The position numbers and the translations under genes were made by a program. Positions 1 to 5,327 of a stretch of 5,327 nucleotides of DNA are shown here, one piece after another. Origin of the DNA: Paracoccaceae bacterium (lineage in GTDB: Bacteria; Pseudomonadota; Alphaproteobacteria; Rhodobacterales; Rhodobacteraceae); NCBI GenBank assembly GCA_003500165.1, contig DNSZ01000055.1, forward strand, positions 1 to 5,327. The letters are read 5' to 3'. How positions within the stretch are numbered: position 1 is the stretch's first letter; every line of letters starts with the position of its first letter. The notes below the pieces were generated by a model. That model was not told the origin of the DNA and searched no databases. It saw nothing but the letters and a program-made list of their open reading frames with translations.

Positions 1-94
1 GATTAGTGCAAGCTGGTATAAGGCATCAGATTGTCCCCCGGATCGCACCGACAGGATCGGCCTTCTCGGCCTCGCCGTCAAGGCTGGCGGGCGG
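1..94. other. Left-edge non-coding stretch, no gene supported
   Basis: This stretch lies downstream of the acyltransferase stop codon. I see no credible gene in it. The only short minus-strand frame with an ATG (26 down to 3) has seven codons plus a stop. The first 30 bases are clearly more AT-rich than the rest of the window. They include TGGTATAAG at 14-22, which resembles an extended -10 element, but its upstream part is outside the window. A short GGCC-TTCTC-GGCC dyad (59-71) is too weak to call a terminator, and no T-run follows it on either strand. Confidence 0.5.
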
Positions 95-958
95 CTAGAC
101 CCATCCGGCCCGCTTGGCCGCCCGCACCAGCGAGACGGTCGATCCTTCCTTTCCGGCCAGCGCCAGCGTGGCCCTGCGCAGCTGCGCGATCCCGTCCTGC
201 GACTGGGCGGGCAGGCTTCGGGGCGAGATCGCCGGGCCGAAGACGATTCGATAGGGTTGGCGCGCCTTGTTCATGGTTTCGTGGAACAGGGTGATGTCGC
301 GCAGCGAGGCATGGATCAGGTCGAACAGATAGAACAGCGCCGAGTTGCGGGCGCGCAGGTTCACCGGGATCACCGGCACGTCGAACTTGCGCGCGATCAT
401 CGCCGCCGAGGGCATCCAGGGACGTTCGAACAGCCGCAGCCCGCGCCGCTTTGCCAGCCGGCCCGAGGGGAACATGATGCCCAGCCGCCCCGCCGCCATC
501 GCCGCGCGGGTATAGGCCATGGTCTCGCGCGTCTTGGCCAAGCTGCGCTTTTCCTCGCGCCATTCGACGGGGGCGATCATGCCCGCCATCTGCGGCAGCA
601 CCCGCAGGATGTCGGAATTGGCATAGAAGAACAGGTCCGGGCGCCGCGGTGCCAGAAGGTGATAAAGCATGATGCCGTCGGCGATGCCGGTCGGGTGATT
701 GGCCACCAGCATCGCCGCGCCATGGGCCGGCACGTTGTCGAGGCCCGTCGCCTCGACCTCGCGGGCGAGCCGGGTGGCCAGGCGATCCATGATCTCCTGC
801 CAAGGCAGCGGGTCGAATTCGCGGCCTAGTTCGATGGTGTGTTCATAGCCGAGCAGCGCGTTGAGCAACGCCCGGATCGGTCGAATGAACACGCTGTCGC
901 GATAGAGCCATTCCGCCCGCTCGGCGATCAGCGGGTCGATCCGCGCCTGAATGTCCAT
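95..958 (-). CDS. PlsC-like lysophospholipid acyltransferase family protein
   Basis: This gene encodes a 287-residue protein of the glycerolipid acyltransferase (PlsC/LPLAT) superfamily. Members transfer acyl groups from acyl-ACP or acyl-CoA to lysophospholipids or related acceptors at the inner membrane face. Visible motifs, in order, are NHPTGIADG at residues 87-95 (acyltransferase block I, His88 and Asp94), FPSGR at 163-167 (block III, where classical PlsC has FPEG) and VPVIPVNL at 194-201 (block IV). Block I spaces His and Asp as H-x5-D, not the textbook H-x4-D, so this is not a canonical PlsC; the acceptor cannot be told from sequence. I see no signal peptide or clear membrane span. I chose the ATG at 958 because GGGGAAGG lies just upstream (962-969) and the protein begins naturally there; an in-frame GTG at 997 would add 13 residues. 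The gene follows pepN by 54 nt on the same strand and probably shares its transcript. Family assignment is firm, substrate is unknown. Confidence 0.85.
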   Translation of the reverse strand: MDIQARIDPLIAERAEWLYRDSVFIRPIRALLNALLGYEHTIELGREFDPLPWQEIMDRLATRLAREVEATGLDNVPAHGAAMLVANHPTGIADGIMLYHLLAPRRPDLFFYANSDILRVLPQMAGMIAPVEWREEKRSLAKTRETMAYTRAAMAAGRLGIMFPSGRLAKRRGLRLFERPWMPSAAMIARKFDVPVIPVNLRARNSALFYLFDLIHASLRDITLFHETMNKARQPYRIVFGPAISPRSLPAQSQDGIAQLRRATLALAGKEGSTVSLVRAAKRAGWV

Positions 959-1012
959 CGGCCTTCCCCGGGCGGTGTCGTGGCAGGAGTATGGCACGCG
1001 GCGCCCCGCCGC

Positions 1013-3586
1013 TCAATCCCCGGGGTGGTCGGGCGCCATACGGCCGAGCATTTCGGTCATGTCGCGCGAACAGCCCGGCCGGGCGGCGATTCGGTCCATC
1101 GCGTGGCGCATCAGCGCCTGGCGGTCCGGGTCGTAGCGGCCGAGCGTCTCGAAAGCCGTGGCCATGCCCGCCGCGGTTTGCGGGTTGCGCGGGTCGAGGC
1201 GGATCAGCCAGTCGGCATAAAGCGCATAGCCGGCACCCGACGGGTCGTGAAACCCCGCCGGGTTGGCGCGGGCGAAACTGCCCAGCAGCGCCCGGAACCG
1301 GTTCGGATTGGTCCAGTCGAAATCGGCATGCGCGGTCAGCCCGCGCACCGTTTCGACCGCAACATCGGGCGCGGCGGTGGCGGCCTGCAGCGCGAACCAC
1401 TTGTCGAGCACCAGCCGGTCGTGCCGCCAGCCTGCATGGAACGCGGCCAGTTCGTCCTGGCCAAGCCCGGCCTGGGCAAGGCAGGTCAGCGCGCCGAAGC
1501 CCTCGGTCATGTTGTCGGCCGCGGCGAACAGGTCGCGCGCCCGCGCCCCGCCATCGGTCTCGGTCAGATAGCCGAGCGCGGCCAGCCGCAACGCCCGGCG
1601 CGCCGCGGGTTCCGCCGCCGGGCTGTAGGGACCGGGCGTTTCCATCGCCCCGAAGAGCGCGGCCAGCCGCCCGTCATGGGCCCGGGCGATCGCCCGGCGC
1701 AGGCTGCGCCGCGCGCTGTGGATCGCCAGCGGGTCCGGGGTGATGCCGCCGCCATGCAGGGTCTCGGCGATGTCGTCCTCCGATGGCAGGGCGAGCAGCG
1801 CGGCAAGGAAACCCGGATCCGAGGCATCGCCCAGGGCGCGGCCGAGCGCGTCGAGAAAGCCCGCATCGGGCGGCGCATTGTCGGTGAGCGTCGCGGTCAG
1901 GCTGCGCTTGGCAAGCGTCCGCGCCGCCTCCCAGCGGTTGAACGGATCGCTGTCATGGGCCAGCAGGAAGGCCGGATCGGGCAGCGCGCCGGTCAGGATG
2001 ATCGGGGCGGAAAACCCGCGGTTGATCGAGGCGACCGGCCGGGCGCCCAGACCCGTGAAGGTGAAGCTCTGCTCGGTTTCGGTGAGCTCGACGATCCGTG
2101 TTTCGGTCAGCGCGGCGCCATTCGGCCCGATCAGCCCGACCGCGATCGGGATCACCAGCGGTGCCTCCGCCGCCTCCTCCGCCCTGGCGGGCGACGTCGG
2201 CAGGCTCTGGCGCAGGGTCAGCCGGTATTCGCCATTCTCGAACCGTTGGGCGACATCGACATGCGGCGTGCCCGGCGTCGTGTACCAGCGGCGGAACGGA
2301 CCCAGATCGCGGCCGGTGGCATCCTCGAACACCCTGAGCCAGTCGTCGATCGTGCAGGCCTGCCCGTCATGGCGTTCGAAATAGAGGTCGAGCGCGGCGC
2401 GATAGCCCGCGGCGCCGACCAGCCGGCGCAGCATGCCGATCAGCTCGGCCCCCTTTTCATACACCGTTGCGGTGTAGAAGTTGTTGATCTCGATATAGCT
2501 TTCGGGCTGTACCGGATGGGCGAGCGGGCCCGCATCCTCGCGGAACTGGCGCGCGCGAAGCGCGATCACATCGTGGATGCGCTGCACCGCGGCCGAGCGT
2601 TCATGGCCCGAGAACTGCTGGTCGCGAAACACTGTCAGCCCTTCCTTGAGCGACAGCTGGAACCAGTCGCGGCAGGTGATCCGGTTGCCCGTCCAGTTGT
2701 GGAAATACTCGTGCGCGACGATCGATTCGATGTTCTCGTAATCGGTGTCGGTCGCGGTTTCGGGGCTGGCGAGGACATATTTCGCGTTGAAGATGTTGAG
2801 CCCCTTGTTCTCCATCGCGCCCATGTTGAAATCGTCGACCGCGACGATGTTGAACACGTCAAGGTCGTATTCGCGGCCGTATTCGCGTTCGTCCCAGGCC
2901 ATCGACCGCTTCAGCGCATCCATCGCATAGGCGCATTTGCCCTCGTCCCCCGGGCGCACCCAGATCGCCAGATCGACCCGGCGCCCGGAGCGGGTGGTGA
3001 ACCGGTCGCGATGGGCCAACAGGTCGCCCGCGACGAGGGCGAACAGATAGGCAGGCTTCGGCCAGGGGTCGTGCCATTCGGCCCAGCCCGGGCCGCTGGC
3101 GGCGGGATTGCCGTTCGACAGCAGGACGGCCAGATCGGAGTCGATCCGCACGTTGAACGGTGCCAGCACATCCGGCCGGTCGGGGTAGAAGGTGATGCGG
3201 CGGAACCCCTCGGCCTCGCATTGGGTGCAGAACATGCCGTTCGACAGGTAAAGCCCGTCGAGCGCGGTGTTGGCCTGCGGGTCGATCTCGACCTCGGCTT
3301 CCCACAGGAACGGGGCGGCGGGAACCTCGACCGTCAGGCCGGTCGCGTCGATCCGGGGCGTCACCTCGACCCCGTCGATTGTGGCGCGGATGAGCCGCAG
3401 CCCCTCGCCATCCAGCCGGAACGGGCCGGGCGCCTCGGGGTTGGGACGAAACCGGATGCGCGAGACGACCCTTGTGGCCGTCGGGTGCAGCCGAAAGGTC
3501 AGATCCACATGGTCCACCAGCCATGCGGGCGGGCGATAATCGGCCAGCCGCACGGGCTGCGGGGTGGCGGCGGTGTCGGGGCGCAT
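1013..3586 (-). CDS. pepN: Aminopeptidase N (M1 family zinc metallopeptidase)
   Basis: This is an 857-residue cytoplasmic zinc aminopeptidase that removes N-terminal amino acids during peptide turnover. It is close to the 870-residue E. coli PepN. Domains in order are an N-terminal beta domain (about 1-190), a thermolysin-like catalytic domain (about 190-440), a small beta-sandwich (about 445-540) and an alpha-helical C-terminal domain. The substrate-binding motif GAMEN is at 256-260, preceded by Met255, the counterpart of the E. coli Met260 gate. Zinc ligands are His292 and His296 in HEYFH and Glu315 in KEGLTVF; Glu293 is the catalytic base and Tyr376 in TVYEKGAE the transition-state tyrosine. 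TQCEAEGF (121-128) supplies the N-terminus-recognising Glu124. All key residues are present, so the enzyme should be active. The ATG at 3586 has GGAG six bases upstream. There is no signal peptide. The gene is divergent from rpsD and leads a probable two-gene unit with the acyltransferase. Confidence 0.97.
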   Translation of the reverse strand: MRPDTAATPQPVRLADYRPPAWLVDHVDLTFRLHPTATRVVSRIRFRPNPEAPGPFRLDGEGLRLIRATIDGVEVTPRIDATGLTVEVPAAPFLWEAEVEIDPQANTALDGLYLSNGMFCTQCEAEGFRRITFYPDRPDVLAPFNVRIDSDLAVLLSNGNPAASGPGWAEWHDPWPKPAYLFALVAGDLLAHRDRFTTRSGRRVDLAIWVRPGDEGKCAYAMDALKRSMAWDEREYGREYDLDVFNIVAVDDFNMGAMENKGLNIFNAKYVLASPETATDTDYENIESIVAHEYFHNWTGNRITCRDWFQLSLKEGLTVFRDQQFSGHERSAAVQRIHDVIALRARQFREDAGPLAHPVQPESYIEINNFYTATVYEKGAELIGMLRRLVGAAGYRAALDLYFERHDGQACTIDDWLRVFEDATGRDLGPFRRWYTTPGTPHVDVAQRFENGEYRLTLRQSLPTSPARAEEAAEAPLVIPIAVGLIGPNGAALTETRIVELTETEQSFTFTGLGARPVASINRGFSAPIILTGALPDPAFLLAHDSDPFNRWEAARTLAKRSLTATLTDNAPPDAGFLDALGRALGDASDPGFLAALLALPSEDDIAETLHGGGITPDPLAIHSARRSLRRAIARAHDGRLAALFGAMETPGPYSPAAEPAARRALRLAALGYLTETDGGARARDLFAAADNMTEGFGALTCLAQAGLGQDELAAFHAGWRHDRLVLDKWFALQAATAAPDVAVETVRGLTAHADFDWTNPNRFRALLGSFARANPAGFHDPSGAGYALYADWLIRLDPRNPQTAAGMATAFETLGRYDPDRQALMRHAMDRIAARPGCSRDMTEMLGRMAPDHPGD

Positions 3587-3612
3587 GGCGGTCTCCGTAA
3601 CGGCTCGGTCGC

Positions 3613-3641
3613 CATCTAGGCCGCCGGTCGCCCGAACGAAA
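3613..3641 (-). promoter_or_regulatory. Weak candidate promoter for pepN
   Basis: On the minus strand a TTTCGT (-35-like, 3636-3641) and a TAGATG (-10-like, 3613-3618) are separated by exactly 17 bases. The position, about 27 bases before the pepN ATG, would give a short leader containing the GGAG ribosome binding site. Neither hexamer is a strong match, so this is the best visible candidate and not a firm call. Confidence 0.3.
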
Positions 3642-3648
3642 GGGGCGC

Positions 3649-3677
3649 TTGACAGGGCGGCCCGGGCGGCCTAGGCG
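3649..3677 (+). promoter_or_regulatory. Candidate sigma-70 type promoter for rpsD
   Basis: A perfect TTGACA -35 hexamer, in the CTTGACA context common at strong alphaproteobacterial promoters, lies at 3649-3654. After a 17-base spacer comes TAGGCG (3672-3677), a weak -10 by E. coli standards but acceptable in GC-rich alphaproteobacteria. Initiation would be expected near 3684, giving a leader of about 100 nt before the rpsD GTG. The spacer contains two direct copies of GGGCGGCC (3655-3662 and 3664-3671). The start site is inferred, not seen. Confidence 0.55.
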
Positions 3678-3697
3678 CCCACTTCACTGGTGTTGGC

Positions 3698-3717
3698 GGC
3701 CCCCGCAAGGGGATGCC
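3698..3717 (+). promoter_or_regulatory. GNRA-capped hairpin in the rpsD leader
   Basis: CCCC (3701-3704) pairs with GGGG (3709-3712) around a GCAA loop, which is a GNRA tetraloop. Beyond an AU bulge (3713-3714), GGC (3698-3700) can pair with GCC (3715-3717). The element would lie just after the inferred transcription start of rpsD. A structural role in the mRNA leader is plausible but only inferred. Confidence 0.35.
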
Positions 3718-3759
3718 TGTCGCCTGCCGGGCAAGCACGTCCGGGGGAGAGGACAACGC

Positions 3760-3779
3760 CCTTCGACAACGCGAAGGAG
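3760..3779 (+). promoter_or_regulatory. Shine-Dalgarno of rpsD inside a hairpin
   Basis: The ribosome binding site AAGGAG (3774-3779) sits eight bases before the GTG start at 3788, which fixes that start. Its first four bases lie in the right arm of a perfect six-base inverted repeat: CCTTCG (3760-3765) and CGAAGG (3772-3777), with a six-base loop ACAACG. Folding would mask most of the binding site. This arrangement suits translational control; S4 is known to repress its own translation in E. coli and Bacillus, but whether it does so here is inference. Confidence 0.5.
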
Positions 3780-3787
3780 ATCAGACG

Positions 3788-4408
3788 GTGACCAAACGCA
3801 CCTCTGCCAAGTACAAGATCGACCGCCGGATGGGCGAGAACATCTGGGGCCGGCCGAAAAGCCCGGTCAACCGGCGCGAATACGGGCCGGGCCAGCACGG
3901 CCAGCGGCGCAAGGCCAAGCTGTCCGATTACGGTATCCAGCTGCGCGCCAAGCAGAAGCTCAAGGGCTACTACGGCGATCTGACCGAAAAGCAGTTTCGC
4001 CGCATCTATGCCGAGGCCGAACGGGTCCGCGGCGACACCGGCGGGAACCTGATCGGGCTTCTGGAGCGTCGGCTCGACGCGGTCGTTTATCGGGCGAAAT
4101 TCGTGCCGACGATGTTTGCCGCGCGCCAGTTCGTCAATCACGGCCATGTCCGGGTGAACGGCAAGCGGGTCACCATTCCGTCCTACCGCGTGCGCGAAGG
4201 CGATGTGATCGAAGTGCGCGAGCGGTCGAAGCAGATGGCGGCCGTGCTCGACGCGGTCAGCCTGGCCGAACGCGACGTCCCCGAATATATCGAGGCCGAT
4301 CATGCCAAGATGACGGCGACCTTCCTGCGCACGCCGGGGCTGGGCGATGTCCCCTATCCGGTGATCATGGAGCCCAACCTGGTCGTCGAATACTACGCCA
4401 AGAACTGA
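3788..4408 (+). CDS. rpsD: 30S ribosomal protein S4
   Basis: This gene encodes a 206-residue primary 16S rRNA-binding protein that nucleates assembly of the 30S body and helps decoding accuracy. The N-terminal Ribosomal_S4 domain (about 1-93) includes RRMGENIWGRPKSP (13-26), EYGPGQHGQRR (31-41) and LSDYGIQLRAKQK (45-57). The S4 RNA-binding domain (about 94-155) runs from RRLDAVVYR to VNHGHVRVNGKRV and GDVIEVRE. The C-terminus ends EPNLVVEYYAKN, as in other alphaproteobacteria. Length equals that of E. coli S4. The protein has no cysteine, so it is the zinc-free form. I placed the start at GTG 3788 from the strong AAGGAG upstream and the conserved MTKRTSAKYK N-terminus; an in-frame ATG at 3713 would add 25 unrelated residues. 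The gene stands alone, not in an alpha operon with rpsM, rpsK and rpoA, and has its own promoter candidate, leader and downstream stem-loop. Confidence 0.98.
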   Translation: MTKRTSAKYKIDRRMGENIWGRPKSPVNRREYGPGQHGQRRKAKLSDYGIQLRAKQKLKGYYGDLTEKQFRRIYAEAERVRGDTGGNLIGLLERRLDAVVYRAKFVPTMFAARQFVNHGHVRVNGKRVTIPSYRVREGDVIEVRERSKQMAAVLDAVSLAERDVPEYIEADHAKMTATFLRTPGLGDVPYPVIMEPNLVVEYYAKN

Positions 4409-4420
4409 TCGCATCGCAAA

Positions 4421-4460
4421 GGGCGATCCCTGGCGGACATCCCCGGGCGGGGGGTCGCCC
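4421..4460 (+). terminator. Terminator-like stem-loop after rpsD
   Basis: GGGCGATCCC (4421-4430) pairs with GGGGTCGCCC (4451-4460) over ten base pairs, one of them a G-U wobble. The 20-base loop itself holds CCCCGGGCGGGG (4441-4452), which could form a competing inner hairpin. It begins 12 bases after the rpsD stop. No T-run follows, so it is not a textbook intrinsic terminator; it may need Rho or mainly protect the mRNA end. Confidence 0.5.
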
Positions 4461-4468
4461 TGCGCCGG

Positions 4469-4497
4469 TTGACAAACGCGCCGAACCTGCCATTCAT
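4469..4497 (+). promoter_or_regulatory. Candidate promoter of the dehalogenase-like gene
   Basis: A perfect TTGACA (4469-4474) lies nine bases after the rpsD stem-loop and 52 bases before the ATG of the next gene. At normal spacing the -10 would fall within CATTCAT (4491-4497), which matches the consensus poorly. The call rests on the -35 hexamer and on the position between a terminator-like stem and a gene start. Confidence 0.4.
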
Positions 4498-4516
4498 GTG
4501 CCAAACAGGTCACATG
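4495..4516. promoter_or_regulatory. Perfect inverted repeat, candidate operator
   Basis: CATGTG (4495-4500) and CACATG (4511-4516) form a perfect dyad with ten bases between. If a T at 4510 is bulged, CC (4501-4502) and GG (4508-4509) extend it as an RNA hairpin with an AAACA loop. The repeat overlaps the predicted -10 and start-site region and abuts the AAGGA ribosome binding site (4517-4521), so it could be a repressor operator or an RNA element. Which one cannot be decided from the sequence. Confidence 0.4.
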
Positions 4517-4526
4517 AAGGACGGCA

Positions 4527-5327
4527 ATGACCGAAACTCCAGGCGAGGCGGCGCGTCGGTTCGGGCTTGCCCCGTGCTGCTTTCCGTTTGTCAGCCGGTT
4601 CACCGATATCGATGGCGCGGCGATCCACCATGTCGCCGAGGGGACGGGGCGGACCCTGCTGATGCTGCACGGCAACCCGGCCTGGTCGTTTCTGTTTCGC
4701 GATCTGATCCGGGGGCTGTCGCCGGCCTATCGCTGTGTCGCCGTCGACCTGCCGGGCTTTGGGCTTTCGGGGGCGCCGGCCGGGTTCGGCTTCACGCCCG
4801 CCGAACATGCCGCCGTGATCGCCAAATGGCTCGCCGCCAACGATATCCGCGATGTGACCCTGGTCGCCCATGACTGGGGCGGGCCGGTCGGCCTGTCGGC
4901 GATGCTCAGGACGGCCGAGCAGCGCCGGATCACCGGCCTGTGCCTGGGCAACACATGGGCCTGGCCGGTGAATGGCGATTTCCACTTCGAATGGTTTTCG
5001 CGGGCCATGGGCGGGGCGATCGGCCGGTTTGGCAGCGAACGCTTCAAGCTCTTCATCAATTTCGTGATGCCCACGGCGATGCGACGGCGCAAGCTCGGGC
5101 CGGACGAGATGGCGGCCTATCGCGCGCCCTTCGACGACGGGCGCCGCCGGACGCCGCTGCATGTCTTTCCCGCCCAGATCATCGGGGCCGGGGACTGGCT
5201 GGCCGAACTGGAACGCGACCTTGCCGGGTTCGACGGACCGGTCGCGCTCGTCTGGCCCGAGAACGACATCGCCTTTCGCGAGACGGAGTTGTCGCGCTGG
5301 CTGGTGATGTTCCCGCGCGCGCAACTG
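4527..5327 (+). CDS. Haloalkane dehalogenase-family alpha/beta hydrolase (3' truncated by window)
   Basis: The visible 267 residues belong to an alpha/beta hydrolase of the haloalkane dehalogenase family, which hydrolyses carbon-halogen bonds through a covalent aspartyl-ester intermediate. HGNPAWSFLF (48-57) gives the oxyanion region with Asn50, the expected halide-binding Asn. AHDWGGPVG (114-122) is the nucleophile elbow, with Asp116 as nucleophile (esterases have Ser) and Trp117 as second halide ligand. DLPGFGLSG (74-82) is the usual strand-turn motif. Residues from about 140 to 215 form the cap (NTWAWPVNGDFHFEWF). WPENDIAF (243-250) carries Asp247, the likely catalytic acid. The catalytic His should lie just past the window edge. 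The combination Asp-Asp with Asn-Trp fits subfamily III. The ATG at 4527 has AAGGA five bases upstream. No signal peptide is evident. Family is well supported; actual dehalogenase activity and substrate are not, since relatives include proteins of unknown substrate. Confidence 0.85.
   Translation, partial: MTETPGEAARRFGLAPCCFPFVSRFTDIDGAAIHHVAEGTGRTLLMLHGNPAWSFLFRDLIRGLSPAYRCVAVDLPGFGLSGAPAGFGFTPAEHAAVIAKWLAANDIRDVTLVAHDWGGPVGLSAMLRTAEQRRITGLCLGNTWAWPVNGDFHFEWFSRAMGGAIGRFGSERFKLFINFVMPTAMRRRKLGPDEMAAYRAPFDDGRRRTPLHVFPAQIIGAGDWLAELERDLAGFDGPVALVWPENDIAFRETELSRWLVMFPRAQL

Noticed and set aside
53..81. Minus-strand TTGACG-N17-GATCCT promoter for a gene beyond the left edge
   Set aside because: The -10 is poor, and no start codon with a credible reading frame follows before the window edge, so it cannot be tied to a gene.
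959..997. GTG at 997 as the start of the acyltransferase
   Set aside because: The 13 added residues are not typical of the family and the GTG has no clear Shine-Dalgarno, whereas the ATG at 958 follows GGGGAAGG.
998..1012. GCGGC/GCCGC hairpin directly after the pepN stop as a terminator
   Set aside because: The stem is only five base pairs with no T-run on the minus strand, and the acyltransferase gene starts 54 nt downstream, so read-through is more likely.
839..3619. A 926-codon open frame on the plus strand opposite pepN
   Set aside because: It is in exact codon register with pepN on the other strand. Its stops could only come from pepN codons TTA, CTA and TCA, which GC-rich genes avoid. 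The translation is low-complexity in R, G and P and matches no family I know, while the pepN strand carries all catalytic motifs.
3713..3787. Upstream ATG extending rpsD by 25 codons
   Set aside because: The extra residues do not resemble S4, the ATG lacks a ribosome binding site and lies in a hairpin, and a strong AAGGAG precedes the GTG at 3788.
4497..4514. TGTG-N10-CACA as a CRP/FNR-type site
   Set aside because: CRP-type sites have TGTGA-N6-TCACA spacing (eight bases between TGTG and CACA). Here there are ten, and the inner A and T are not in place on the left arm.
3671..4675. A 334-codon minus-strand open frame opposite rpsD
   Set aside because: It is again in codon register with a real gene (rpsD) and explained by avoided Leu and Ser codons. 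It also runs through the rpsD leader and stem-loop. No recognisable domain.
4469..4873. A 134-codon plus-strand frame overlapping the hydrolase start
   Set aside because: It begins with TTG inside the putative -35 element and lies out of frame with the hydrolase. Its translation is Arg/Pro-rich and unlike any family, so it is a shadow.
4494..5324. A 276-codon minus-strand open frame opposite the hydrolase gene
   Set aside because: It is in codon register with the dehalogenase-like gene, whose reading frame shows a complete nucleophile elbow and cap. The antisense translation has no family features.

Overview
The window is about 5.3 kb of very GC-rich DNA with four protein genes and no RNA genes, mobile elements or CRISPR arrays that I can see. 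The S4 ribosomal protein (GTG start, MTKRTSAKYKIDRRMGENIWGRPKSP at its N-terminus, ending EYYAKN) is of the alphaproteobacterial type. From memory it is closest to Rhodobacterales (the Rhodobacter/Paracoccus/Roseobacter group), and the base composition and near absence of TTA, CTA and TCA codons fit that placement.

Layout: the left 3.6 kb is transcribed leftwards (minus strand). It holds pepN, encoding a complete M1-family aminopeptidase N, followed 54 nt downstream by a PlsC-like lysophospholipid acyltransferase gene that is probably co-transcribed with it. A divergent intergenic region of about 200 bp (3587-3787) carries a weak leftward promoter candidate for pepN and a good rightward promoter candidate (perfect TTGACA) for rpsD. 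The right part is transcribed rightwards: rpsD (30S protein S4), a terminator-like stem-loop, another TTGACA element with an inverted repeat, then a haloalkane-dehalogenase-family alpha/beta hydrolase cut off by the right edge. The leftmost 94 nt hold no gene I can support.

The genes do not form one pathway. pepN is general peptide turnover, the acyltransferase is membrane lipid metabolism, rpsD is ribosome assembly, and the hydrolase is a probable dehalogenase or related hydrolase of unknown substrate. This reads as mostly ordinary chromosomal housekeeping sequence; I found no convincing new multi-gene system.

The points worth a second look are regulatory and enzymatic. The rpsD 5' leader has a perfect 6-bp hairpin whose right arm is the start of its Shine-Dalgarno sequence, which suggests translational control, possibly by S4 itself. 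A perfect CATGTG/CACATG inverted repeat lies between the -35 element and the ribosome binding site of the dehalogenase-like gene. That hydrolase carries the residues expected of a subfamily III haloalkane dehalogenase. Three long open frames antisense to the real genes are codon-register artefacts and were rejected.
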